Assembly: GCA_900540905.1 (NCBI GenBank)
Contig: UQHR01000014.1
Span: 1-45,166, forward strand
Source of the DNA: an uncultured Collinsella sp.
Lineage (GTDB): Bacteria; Actinomycetota; Coriobacteriia; Coriobacteriales; Coriobacteriaceae
Direction of reading: 5' to 3'
DNA: 45,166 nt
The notes under the pieces: model-generated
What the model was told of the DNA's origin: nothing
Databases searched by the model: none
Seen by the model: the letters and a program-made list of their open reading frames with translations, nothing else
Shown here: positions 1 through 7,798 of the stretch, one piece after another
Layout of the letters: every line of letters starts with the position of its first letter
Position numbering within the stretch: position 1 is the stretch's first letter
Made by a program: the position numbers and the translations under genes

Positions 1-23
1 CCGAGCCGTGCGCTTGAACTGAG

Positions 24-55
24 AAGGGGGAGGCCTCGCGGCCTCCCCCTTTTTT
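24..55 (+). terminator. Rho-independent terminator of an upstream gene
   Basis: A perfect 10-bp stem (GGGGGAGGCC with GGCCTCCCCC) closes a 4-nt loop and is followed by six T. It would end a plus-strand gene lying before the window. Confidence 0.85.
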
Positions 56-105
56 GCGTTTACGGGCTTTTGTCTCACATAGTAGCTGTGTTTTATAACC
101 CTCGT

Positions 106-135
106 TTGTCGCATCTTCTGTGAACGGGCTACAAT
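106..135 (+). promoter_or_regulatory. Sigma-70-type promoter of the acpS operon
   Basis: A -35 box TTGTCG (106-111) and a -10 box TACAAT (130-135) are separated by 18 bp. They lie 30 bp upstream of the preferred acpS start. No other promoter is evident before the end of the tsaBD fusion gene, so this may drive the whole six-gene run. Confidence 0.6.
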
Positions 136-164
136 AACTTAGTCTGTGCGATATGGAGGTGAAC

Positions 165-704
165 ATGGCTGAAGCTGGTATCGGCGTTGATATCGTCGAG
201 ATTTCCCGTATGAAATCAATTCTTGAAAAGACGCCGTCGTTTGCTCGGCGTGTGTTTACCGAAGAAGAGCGTGCGTATTGTGATGCATCATCGCGTCCCG
301 CTGCTCACTATGCCAGCCGCTTTGCTTCGCGCGAGGCGGTACTTAAAGCTCTCGGCACGGGTTTTAGTCAAGGCGTTGGTTGCAAGGATGTTTCGGTTAC
401 GCGTGATAAACTCGGCAAACCGAAGGCGCTGCTTTCGGGTCGTGCTCTCGAGATCGCTCAAGAGCTGGGTGTTGTTGAGGTCGCTCTTTCCATTACGCTT
501 ACAGGAGACTTGGCCGTTGCGAATGCCATCGCGATTACCGAAGATGCTCGGCCTAAGCCAAAAGAGGAAAAGGTGAGCACCAAGAAACGCGTAGCGCAGA
601 CATTTAAAGAGGCTCGCTCTGTTTTAGATGAGCTTGAGCAGCTGCAGAATTCAGCATTGGCGGAGCACCTGGGCGATGCTTCGCAAGATACGCTAGGAGC
701 ATAG
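165..704 (+). CDS. acpS: Holo-[acyl-carrier-protein] synthase with C-terminal extension
   Basis: Transfers 4'-phosphopantetheine from CoA to the acyl carrier protein, switching on fatty acid synthesis. The Mg-binding motif GIGVDIVEI is at the N-terminus and FASREAVLKALG, with the second metal ligand Glu, follows at about residue 55. The ATG at 165 is preferred over the ATG at 153 because GGAGGT (155-160) sits 4 nt before it and would be inside the gene otherwise. Stand-alone AcpS is normally about 120-130 residues. This one has 179, with a charged, helix-prone tail of about 50 residues of unknown role. First gene of the operon; its stop codon directly abuts the next ATG. Confidence 0.92.
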   Translation: MAEAGIGVDIVEISRMKSILEKTPSFARRVFTEEERAYCDASSRPAAHYASRFASREAVLKALGTGFSQGVGCKDVSVTRDKLGKPKALLSGRALEIAQELGVVEVALSITLTGDLAVANAIAITEDARPKPKEEKVSTKKRVAQTFKEARSVLDELEQLQNSALAEHLGDASQDTLGA

Positions 705-2321
705 ATGAAACCGGTTTTGAGTACCGAAGAAGTCGTTCGCCTCGAGGATATCATCGAACGCGAAGGGACTTCGAAGGCCGAGCTTATGGAGCTAGCGGGT
801 GAGTTTGCCGCCAACGAGGTCTTGAAGCTCAATCCCGATCGGGTTCTCGTTCTGGTCGGTTTTGGTAATAATGGCGGCGACGGTTGGGTTGCCGCCGATA
901 TCCTGAGCCATAAGGGTGTGGACGTGGATATCGTTTCTCCGGTTGAGCCGGATGAGATTCCTGCTGCTCTGGCACGTCATGTTGCTCGTCGTACTGCCGG
1001 CCGCGATGTGCACGTTTGCGTCGGCCCCTCTCGTGACGAACTCGAGGTTTTGATCGATAAGGCCGATGTTGTTGTCGATGCCATTTTTGGTACCGGTTTC
1101 CACGGAAATCTGCGTGCGCCGTTCTCCATCTGGATTCCTACGGTCAATGAATGCGCCGATTGTGTCGTATCCATTGATGTTCCTTCGGGCCTGAATGCCG
1201 AGACGGGCGTTGTTGATGACGACTGCATTCGTGCCGAGCATACGGTGACGATGATTGCGCCCAAGATTGGTCTGTATAGCGCTGATGGTCCTGAGTATGC
1301 TGGCGATTTGATCTGCGGCAATCTTTACGACCGTCTTGACGAGGTCATCGATGATGTCGACCACGCCGCCGAGATTGTCGAGCCCGGTGACTTAGTTGAT
1401 TACTTTGCCCCACTACCTACGAATATCGATAAGTATTCCCGTGGCTCTGTGCTTATTGTCGCCGGATCTGCGCAATATCCTGGTGCTGCCATTATGGCGG
1501 CCAAGTCTGCAGCTCGCGCGGGTGCTGGTTACGTGGCAGTCGCGGCTCCTGACGCCTGCGCCAATCTTATTCGCATGGCACTTCCTTCGATTCCCGTCTT
1601 TGCTATTCCGTCTGATTCCCGCGGCTCCTTTGGCGCCGCTGCGCGCATGACTGTGTGCGAGATTGCAAAGAAGTACAGCTGTGTGCTGTGCGGTCCCGGT
1701 ATGACGACATCTGCCGGCGCTATGCAGGTGGTTTCGGGCTTGCTCGAGCTTGATGTGCCGCTTATCTTGGACGCCGATGCACTCAACTGCCTTGCTAAGA
1801 TTGCCATTGACGGTATTGATAGTAATCCCGAGATGTATCGTCGCGAGCAGCCGTTGGTTATGACGCCGCACTATCGTGAACTTTCGCGTCTGGTTGCCGG
1901 TGACGAGGTGAACGACCTTGGTACTGCGATTGCAGCCGCGCAGAAGGTTGTCTGGGCTGCAGGCTCTGACAATCTGGTGGTCATTGCCAAGGGGCCGACG
2001 ACGGCTATCTGTGGCGTTGAGCGTGTGCTGCTGCCGCTCTCGGGTCCGGCTTCTCTGGCAACTGCCGGTTCGGGTGATGTTCTCGCGGGTATTTTGGCCG
2101 GCACGCTTGCCACCATGCGCGACGAGATGGATCGTTGGGAGCTGCTGTATTCGTACGCCGTCGCACTTCACAGCTACGCCGGTTTTGCCGCGGCGACGGA
2201 GTATGGTGAGAAGAGCGTCATCGCGACCGATCTTATCGACTTGATCGGTCCGGCCATGGAACTGGCGGCAAAGGATGCGCTCGAAGATCTGGGAATCATG
2301 GACGAAGGGTCGGATGACTAA
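705..2321 (+). CDS. nnr: Bifunctional NAD(P)H-hydrate epimerase / ADP-dependent dehydratase
   Basis: Repairs hydrated NADH and NADPH. The N-terminal half (about 1-215) is the YjeF/NnrE epimerase with GFGNNGGDG at 52-60 and an IFGTGFHG loop. The C-terminal half (about 230-520) is the ribokinase-like NnrD dehydratase with GSGDVLAG near residue 454, where the catalytic Asp lies. The length of 538 is slightly over the usual 500-520 of bifunctional proteins. It begins at the base after the acpS stop and is followed by alr after 2 bp, so translation is probably coupled. The acpS-nnr-alr order is common in Gram-positive genomes. Confidence 0.93.
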   Translation: MKPVLSTEEVVRLEDIIEREGTSKAELMELAGEFAANEVLKLNPDRVLVLVGFGNNGGDGWVAADILSHKGVDVDIVSPVEPDEIPAALARHVARRTAGRDVHVCVGPSRDELEVLIDKADVVVDAIFGTGFHGNLRAPFSIWIPTVNECADCVVSIDVPSGLNAETGVVDDDCIRAEHTVTMIAPKIGLYSADGPEYAGDLICGNLYDRLDEVIDDVDHAAEIVEPGDLVDYFAPLPTNIDKYSRGSVLIVAGSAQYPGAAIMAAKSAARAGAGYVAVAAPDACANLIRMALPSIPVFAIPSDSRGSFGAAARMTVCEIAKKYSCVLCGPGMTTSAGAMQVVSGLLELDVPLILDADALNCLAKIAIDGIDSNPEMYRREQPLVMTPHYRELSRLVAGDEVNDLGTAIAAAQKVVWAAGSDNLVVIAKGPTTAICGVERVLLPLSGPASLATAGSGDVLAGILAGTLATMRDEMDRWELLYSYAVALHSYAGFAAATEYGEKSVIATDLIDLIGPAMELAAKDALEDLGIMDEGSDD

Positions 2322-2323
2322 TC

Positions 2324-3469
2324 ATGAATAAAGCCGATTTGACGCGCTGGTCCTGGGTCGAGATCGACCGCGGGGCGCTCCGTCGCAACACGAGGGCCTA
2401 TAAGAACTTGCTGAATCCACGTCAGCGCCTGTGCTGCGTGGTCAAGGCCGATGCTTATGGTCATGGAGCTGTTGAGTGCGCCAAGATCATGTATTCGGCC
2501 GGTGCCGACATGTTTGCCGTGGCGACGGTTAACGAGGGCGTTGAGCTCCGACAGGGCGGGATTACGAAACCCATCCTCATCCTAAGCGAGCCGCCTATCG
2601 AGGCCATTCCGACGTTGCTCGAGTTTGATATCATGCCTTCGGTCTATACGTCTGATTTTGCTCTTGCGTATGGCGAATGTGCCGTCGCGGCGGGCAAAGT
2701 GGGCAAGTATCATCTCGCCATCGAGACGGGCATGAATCGTATCGGCGTTCACTACACGCAGGTGCTCGACTTTGTCCGCGGTATAAATTTCCATCGCGGT
2801 ATTCAGTGCGACGGCGTATTTACGCACTTCGCCACGGCCGATGAACCTTCGGGCTGGGACTACAAGCTGCAGTGTCAGCGCTTTACCGAGGCCGTTCAGG
2901 CCATTAAGGATGCGGGTTTTGAGTGCGGTATCGTGCACTGCGCCAACACGCCGTCCTCGATGCTTGACCCCTCGATGCATTTTGATATGATCCGCGCCGG
3001 CGTTGGCTTGTATGGCATGCAGCCGTGCGAGCTGAGTGGCCGCGTGATGCAGCTTGATCCCGTTATGAGCGTCCATGCGCGTGTGACGCGCGTGGCACAC
3101 CCTGCGATGGGTGAGGGCGTGGGCTACGGTTTTACCTACCGCGTACCGCGTACGCGCGTTCAGATCTGCACGCTGCCGATCGGTTATGCCGATGGCCTAT
3201 CGCGTACGCTTTCCAATCGTATGGATGTGCTGTATCGCGGCGAGCGTGTGCATCAGGTTGGCAATATCTGCATGGACCAGTTTATGGTCGCCATTCAGTC
3301 CAACCCGGCACACGAGATTCCCGAGGCCGAGTATGGTGACGAGATGATCATTGTCGGCCGCGATGGCGATGCCGAGATCACTATGGACGAGATGGCCCGA
3401 CTGCGCGGAACGATTAACTACGAGGTCGCCTGCGGCTTTGGCATGCGTCTCGACAAGGTCTACGTGTAG
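2324..3469 (+). CDS. alr: Alanine racemase
   Basis: PLP enzyme that interconverts L- and D-alanine for peptidoglycan. The PLP lysine is Lys41 in VVKADAYGHGAV. The catalytic tyrosine of the second subunit lies in GYGFTYRVPR, and the conserved NICMDQFMV segment follows. The length of 381 residues matches the family. The ATG lies 2 bp after the nnr stop. It sits in a cell-envelope/housekeeping operon. Confidence 0.95.
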   Translation: MNKADLTRWSWVEIDRGALRRNTRAYKNLLNPRQRLCCVVKADAYGHGAVECAKIMYSAGADMFAVATVNEGVELRQGGITKPILILSEPPIEAIPTLLEFDIMPSVYTSDFALAYGECAVAAGKVGKYHLAIETGMNRIGVHYTQVLDFVRGINFHRGIQCDGVFTHFATADEPSGWDYKLQCQRFTEAVQAIKDAGFECGIVHCANTPSSMLDPSMHFDMIRAGVGLYGMQPCELSGRVMQLDPVMSVHARVTRVAHPAMGEGVGYGFTYRVPRTRVQICTLPIGYADGLSRTLSNRMDVLYRGERVHQVGNICMDQFMVAIQSNPAHEIPEAEYGDEMIIVGRDGDAEITMDEMARLRGTINYEVACGFGMRLDKVYV

Positions 3470-3477
3470 GAGCCGCT

Positions 3478-4098
3478 ATGGGCGTCATGCACATCCCCGG
3501 CCATACCCATCAGGCACCACGTGAGGTCGCACTCGAGGAAATTGAGGCCGTTCTGGGCGATTGTCACCTCTGCCAGCTCTACCAGTCGCGTCACAATATC
3601 GTGTTTGGCGTGGGAAACCCCCGCGCTCGCGTGATGTTTATTGGTGAGGCGCCGGGCCGCAATGAGGATTTGCAGGGCGAGCCCTTTGTGGGGGCGGCAG
3701 GCGAGGACCTCAACGGCATTTTGTCGCTGGCGGGGCTCAAACGCGAAGACGTCTACATTGCCAACGTGCTTAAGTGCCGCCCGCCGGGAAACCGCAATCC
3801 GCGTCCCGAGGAAGTGCTGGCTTGCTCGCCGTTTTTGCGTGAGCAGATTCGAAGCATCTGGCCCGATATTATCGTGACGCTCGGCAACCCCGCGACACAC
3901 TTTGTGCTTAAGACCGAGATTGGCATTACTAAGCTGCGCGGCAGGTTCCACCAGATGGGGCATTTTGTAGTAATGCCCACTTTTCATCCGGCAGCAGCGC
4001 TGCGCAATCCGGCGTGGCAGGAGCTGCTGGAGGAAGACTTTAAGATGCTGGGCGATTATCTGGAGCGACATCCCGCACCAGAGGACGCCTCGGAATAA
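3478..4098 (+). CDS. Uracil-DNA glycosylase, family 4 (iron-sulfur)
   Basis: Removes uracil from DNA in base excision repair. Motif GEAPGRNEDLQGEPFVGAAG (57-76) and the C-terminal motif HPAAALRNP identify the family 4/5 fold. Four cysteines (29, 32, 100, 116) have the family 4 spacing for a 4Fe-4S cluster. The ATG follows AGGAG by 6 nt. It starts 8 bp after alr and is followed by tsaE after 12 bp. A repair gene inside this wall/tRNA-modification operon has no obvious functional link to its neighbours. Confidence 0.9.
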   Translation: MGVMHIPGHTHQAPREVALEEIEAVLGDCHLCQLYQSRHNIVFGVGNPRARVMFIGEAPGRNEDLQGEPFVGAAGEDLNGILSLAGLKREDVYIANVLKCRPPGNRNPRPEEVLACSPFLREQIRSIWPDIIVTLGNPATHFVLKTEIGITKLRGRFHQMGHFVVMPTFHPAAALRNPAWQELLEEDFKMLGDYLERHPAPEDASE

Positions 4099-4110
4099 TA
4101 AGGAGCATAT

Positions 4111-4617
4111 ATGTCCCTGGAGCGCCTGGGGGTAGGTACTTACAAAACGACTTGCGCTGCCGATACGGAGTACTTTGGCGAGCTAATTGCACCGTGCCTT
4201 GAGGACGGCGATGTGCTCATCCTGACCGGTGGCCTGGGAGTGGGCAAAACTCACTTTACCAAGGGCGTCTCGCGCGGGCTGGGCGATGGGCATATGGTTA
4301 CGAGCCCTACGTTTGCGCTCATGGCCGTTCACGATCAAGGTCGTATTCCGCTGTTTCACTTTGATCTATACCGCCTGGAGCATGCCTACGAGCTCGAGGA
4401 TACGGGCATTTTCGATGTGCTGGGCTATGAGGGTGCTTGCCTGCTGGAATGGGGCGAACAATTCCAGGACGAGCTGACGGATGAGTATCTTTCGGTGACG
4501 CTTAAGCGTGATGAGGGCGACAGCGATGTGCGAACGATAACGCTCGAGGCACACGGTGACCGCGCAATGGAGCTTTCCCATTTGATTGATAAGGCTGTAC
4601 AAGATGAGCTTGCATAA
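4111..4617 (+). CDS. tsaE: tRNA threonylcarbamoyladenosine biosynthesis ATPase TsaE
   Basis: P-loop ATPase that powers the TsaB-TsaD complex making t6A37 in ANN-decoding tRNAs. The Walker A motif GGLGVGKT is at 40-47. SPTFALM follows, then HFDLYRLE, typical of the family. The length of 168 is usual. A good AAGGAG precedes the ATG by 6 nt. The 3' end overlaps the next gene by 14 bp, so the two parts of the t6A machinery are translationally coupled. Confidence 0.93.
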   Translation: MSLERLGVGTYKTTCAADTEYFGELIAPCLEDGDVLILTGGLGVGKTHFTKGVSRGLGDGHMVTSPTFALMAVHDQGRIPLFHFDLYRLEHAYELEDTGIFDVLGYEGACLLEWGEQFQDELTDEYLSVTLKRDEGDSDVRTITLEAHGDRAMELSHLIDKAVQDELA

Positions 4618-6988
4618 CGACAACGCGCTGGTGGTGGCGCTCGATACCTCGACCGACATGCTTGCCTGCGCGGCAAGCTGGATTGATGGGCAGACGGGCG
4701 AGACGAAGCTCGTGAGTGGCGACCACATGTGTCGCCGTCACGCCAACGTTGAGCTCGTGAATACCGTTGATGGCGTGCTGGCTCAAGCCGGTCTGGATCG
4801 CAGCGATGTTGGTTGCTATGTGGTCGGCCGCGGCCCGGGGTCCTTTACGGGTGTGCGCATCGGCATCTCCACTGCCAAGGGCCTCGCGCGTGGTGCCAAT
4901 GTTCCGCTGTTGGGCGTGTCGACGCTCGACGCCTGCGCTTGGACGGCGTGGAAGGCTGGCGTGCGCGGCAAGCTTGGTATCTTGGCCGATGCTATGCGCG
5001 GTGAGGTATATCCGGCGCTGTATATGCTGGTCGATGAGGGCCCCGAGCGTCAATTTGAGCGCGAACACGTGGTCAAGGCCGCCGTGGCGCTCGATGAGTG
5101 GCGCCAAGCAGCGGACTGGGACCAGGTTCAGCTGACCGGTGACGGTCTCGTGCGCTATGGCAAGCTGCTGGGTGAGGACGAGACCGCCCGCTGCGTGGAG
5201 CGCGACCTGTGGTGGCCTTCGGGCGAGGGCTTGCTGCTCGCGCACGCTGCGGGTGACGGCGATCCGGCTCGCGTCCTGCCGATTTACACGCGCCTTTCGG
5301 ATGCCGAGGAAAACGAGCGCAAGCGTCTTGGTCTTGCCGAGAGTGCGCAGAGCGAAATTACGGGCGTTGCCGATGAGCTCGCCGGTCGTCATCTGCAGTT
5401 CCGTCCCATGGGCGCGGCGGATGCCGAGGGCGCGAGCGCGCTAGAGGCTGCCTGCTTTGAAGGTGCCGGACACGAGGCGTGGACGCCGGGCATGTTCCTG
5501 TCCGAACTGGGCGAGGACGTCGCTGCGCCGCGTAGTTGGTGGGTGGCACACGACGACGGCAAGCTGCTGGGCCTTGCCGGCGGTATGGTCGTGGACGGTG
5601 ATGTGCAGATTCTGGATGTCGCCGTCGACCCGGCACATCGCCGTGAGGGCATTGCCCGCAAGCTGCTGTCGCATGTGAGCTATGATGCCCAGATGCTCGG
5701 CTGCACCACGGCTTCGCTCGAGGTCGAGGACGGCAACGAGGGAGCGATCGCGCTCTATAACGCTCTGGGCTTTACCGAGGCTGGCCGTCGCCGCGGCTAC
5801 TATGGTGCCGGCAAGGATGCCATCGTCATGACGGCTCCGCTGCCCCTCGTGCTTCCGGTCGACAATGCTTCGCCCGAGCCGACGGCGGCAGAGCAGCGCG
5901 TATGGCCGCTGCCTGCGCCCGGGCGCTCCGAGGGGGAGCGTGCCGAAATTGAACGCCGCCGCCTAGTGCTCGCTATCGAGAGTTCCTGCGACGAGACGGC
6001 CGTGGCGATTATCGATGCGGATGGCAATATGCTGGCCAACCAGGTGTCGACACAGATTGATTTTCATGCCCGCTTTGGCGGCGTGGTGCCCGAGATCGCC
6101 TCGCGCAAACACGTTGAGGTGATTGTGAGTGTCGTGGATGCGGCGCTCGAGGATGCCGCAGCATCGCTGGGCCTTACGGGCGGAGCCATTGCACCAAGTG
6201 AGCTTGCCGCCGTGGGCGTGACGCAGGGTCCGGGCCTGGTGGGCGCGCTCGTGGTTGGCGTCGCCTTCGCCAAGGGCTTTGCCTACGCTGCTGCCAAGCC
6301 GCTCGTGTGCGTCAACCATCTGGAGGGGCACCTGTTTGCCAACCTGCTGGCGCAGCCCGACCTCAAGCCGCCGTTCATCTTCACGCTTGTCTCGGGCGGG
6401 CACACCATGCTCGTGCACGTGAAGGCGTGGGGCGACTACGAGGTGCTCGGTGAGACGCTCGACGATGCTGTGGGCGAGGCCTTCGACAAGGTGGCCAAGG
6501 CGTTGGGTCTGGGCTATCCCGGTGGCCCCATCATTTCCAAGCTGGCCGAGACGGGCAACCCCAAGGCGATCGATTTCCCCCGTGCGCTTAACAGCAGGGG
6601 GGACTACCGCTTCTCGCTTTCGGGCCTCAAGACGGCGGTGACGCTCTACATCGAGCAGGAGACCAAAGCCGGGCGTACGATTCATCTGCCCGACCTGGCT
6701 GCTTCGTTTGAGGCCGCGGTCTTTGACGTTCAGTACAAGAAGGCCAAGAACGCGCTGCATGCCACCGGATGCAAGGAATACTGCATCGGCGGCGGCGTCT
6801 CGGCCAACCCGCATCTGCGCGAGATGATGATCAAGAAGCTCGGGCGCCAGGGCATCCGCGTGACGGTGCCGCCTCTCTCGGCATGCACCGACAACGCCGC
6901 TATGATCGCGGAGGTCGCCCGCCGTAAATTCGACCGAGGAGAAATCTCGCCGTTCGACGTCGACGCCGATCCGAACATGACGCTGTAG
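4604..6988 (+). CDS. TsaB-RimI-TsaD three-domain fusion
   Basis: One 794-residue protein joins three enzymes that are usually separate. Residues 1-225 are TsaB-like (ALDTSTD; GPGSFTGVRIG). Residues about 264-412 are a GNAT acetyltransferase of the RimI type, with the acetyl-CoA loop VAVDPAHRREGIARKLL and the YNALGF end motif. Residues about 450-794 are TsaD, with IESSCDET, the metal-binding HLEGHLFAN and a GGGVSANPHLR loop. It should make t6A with TsaE and acetylate protein N-termini such as ribosomal S18. The ATG at 4604 is preferred over a TTG at 4586. All three domains keep their key motifs, so it reads as an active fusion rather than an assembly artefact. Confidence 0.92.
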   Translation: MSLHNDNALVVALDTSTDMLACAASWIDGQTGETKLVSGDHMCRRHANVELVNTVDGVLAQAGLDRSDVGCYVVGRGPGSFTGVRIGISTAKGLARGANVPLLGVSTLDACAWTAWKAGVRGKLGILADAMRGEVYPALYMLVDEGPERQFEREHVVKAAVALDEWRQAADWDQVQLTGDGLVRYGKLLGEDETARCVERDLWWPSGEGLLLAHAAGDGDPARVLPIYTRLSDAEENERKRLGLAESAQSEITGVADELAGRHLQFRPMGAADAEGASALEAACFEGAGHEAWTPGMFLSELGEDVAAPRSWWVAHDDGKLLGLAGGMVVDGDVQILDVAVDPAHRREGIARKLLSHVSYDAQMLGCTTASLEVEDGNEGAIALYNALGFTEAGRRRGYYGAGKDAIVMTAPLPLVLPVDNASPEPTAAEQRVWPLPAPGRSEGERAEIERRRLVLAIESSCDETAVAIIDADGNMLANQVSTQIDFHARFGGVVPEIASRKHVEVIVSVVDAALEDAAASLGLTGGAIAPSELAAVGVTQGPGLVGALVVGVAFAKGFAYAAAKPLVCVNHLEGHLFANLLAQPDLKPPFIFTLVSGGHTMLVHVKAWGDYEVLGETLDDAVGEAFDKVAKALGLGYPGGPIISKLAETGNPKAIDFPRALNSRGDYRFSLSGLKTAVTLYIEQETKAGRTIHLPDLAASFEAAVFDVQYKKAKNALHATGCKEYCIGGGVSANPHLREMMIKKLGRQGIRVTVPPLSACTDNAAMIAEVARRKFDRGEISPFDVDADPNMTL

Positions 6989-7000
6989 CTGGTACGGCGC

Positions 7001-7135
7001 GGTCCCCGGCCGGAGGGGCCGGATATAAGGTTTCCTGCTCTACAGTCCTGCGCAAGACGAAGGCCACATTAAGTGGCCTTCTTTGCGTGCGGAACTCGCG
7101 ATAAACCTTATATCCGGCCCCTCCGGCCGGGGACC
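7001..7135. repeat. Long palindromic element, family 1, copy A
   Basis: Perfect 33-bp inverted arms (7001-7033 and 7103-7135) flank a 69-nt core that itself contains a hairpin, GAAGGCCAC/GTGGCCTTC with loop ATTAA. The core recurs at 7321-7389, 12089-12157 and 29919-29988, but the arms here are not found in the other copies. It begins 12 bp after the tsaBD fusion stop. The downstream arm is followed only by TTTCTG, so it is not a typical terminator. Confidence 0.85.
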
Positions 7136-7243
7136 TTTCTGTATCGATATAGCTTCTGAGCTGGTTTGGCGTCGACAACGTCCAGCAAGGTTAACAAGCC
7201 AGCGTCGAATTTCCGGCGTTCTTTAGCTGAAAGAAAAAGTTGG

Positions 7244-7266
7244 TGTGCGGAGCTTTGCTCCGCACA
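7244..7266. repeat. Short perfect hairpin between palindromic copies A and B
   Basis: TGTGCGGAGC and GCTCCGCACA pair around a TTT loop. It lies in the spacer between two inverted family 1 copies and has no T tract suited to a terminator. Confidence 0.6.
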
Positions 7267-7278
7267 TTTGGGATGGGA

Positions 7279-7431
7279 GCCCCTGAGAGCCGCGGGAGCC
7301 GGGCGGCGCATATGAACTTTATCGCGAGTTCCGCACGCAAAGGAAAGCACTTAATGTGCTTTCCGTCTTGCGCAGGACTGTAGAGCAGGAAAGTTCATAT
7401 GCGCCGCCCGGCTCCCGCGGCTCTCAGGGGC
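7279..7431. repeat. Long palindromic element, family 1, copy B (inverted)
   Basis: Perfect 42-bp arms (7279-7320, 7390-7431) enclose a 69-nt core in the opposite orientation to copy A. Compared with A, the inner stem carries four base changes per side and every one is compensated on the other side (GAAGGCCAC becomes GGAAAGCAC). The arms are unrelated to those of A. A and B form a head-to-head pair. Confidence 0.85.
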
Positions 7432-7528
7432 ATCTCTCATGCAAAAACTGTCGTGGGGTAAAGTCCGAGGTCAATGGCGTTTTGTACCGAGAAATTCAAA
7501 AAAGTTGAAAATTCATTACATATTTGCG

Positions 7529-7557
7529 TTGACTTTAGGTAACTAAAGTTTCATACT
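7529..7557 (+). promoter_or_regulatory. Promoter of the cstA leader
   Basis: TTGACT (7529-7534) and CATACT (7552-7557) are 17 bp apart. A transcript starting near 7564 would carry a leader of about 235 nt before cstA, including a small ORF and a terminator. The rest of 7441-7628 is AT-richer non-coding DNA. Confidence 0.55.
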
Positions 7558-7628
7558 CCTTTTCAACCACTGGGGGATGTGAACACGCACGGATCGTTCA
7601 CATCATGATTGAAGAGGATTTCTTAGAC

Positions 7629-7673
7629 ATGTTCACGCATCAGCTAAACATTATCAGCGTAGTAATTATCTGA
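7629..7673 (+). CDS. Putative leader peptide, Ile/Val-rich (attenuator control)
   Basis: A 14-codon ORF, MFTHQLNIISVVII, has four Ile, two Val and one Leu, with seven of its last nine residues aliphatic or near such a run. GAAGAGGA lies about 9 nt upstream as a possible ribosome site. It resembles leader peptides of ilv attenuators, where ribosome stalling at Ile/Val codons chooses between RNA structures. The terminator at 7725-7763 and cstA follow. Inferred from layout only. Confidence 0.55.
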   Translation: MFTHQLNIISVVII

Positions 7674-7763
7674 TGCGGGTTAGCACATACAGCTAGCCCG
7701 TACGATAACGGGCGGCTGATGAAGATGAGGGCCGTCGAGCGCAACCGACGGCCCTCATTTTTT
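7637..7763 (+). promoter_or_regulatory. Transcription attenuator of cstA
   Basis: GCATCAG (7637-7643) can pair with CTGATGC (7670-7676), enclosing most of the leader ORF. GGGTTAGC (7677-7684) can pair with GCTAGCCC (7692-7699). The last segment overlaps GCCCGT (7696-7701), which can pair instead with ACGGGC (7708-7713), so the two are mutually exclusive. A strong terminator stem of 13 bp (7725-7737 with 7746-7758) and six T follows, 36 bp before cstA. This order of leader ORF, competing stems and terminator is the classic amino acid attenuator design. Confidence 0.6.
7725..7763 (+). terminator. Intrinsic terminator in the cstA leader
   Basis: ATGAGGGCCGTCG pairs perfectly with CGACGGCCCTCAT around an 8-nt loop, followed by six T. 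It lies between the promoter and cstA, so read-through is needed for cstA expression. Confidence 0.85.
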
Positions 7764-7798
7764 ATGTCTAGGAAGTTCTTTTTAGAGGAGGAAATGTA

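Noticed and set aside
7001..7431. Palindromic elements as simple rho-independent terminators
   Set aside because: None of the long family 1 or family 2 hairpins is followed by a proper T tract, and their arms and internal cores are far longer than needed. A role in mRNA ends remains possible.
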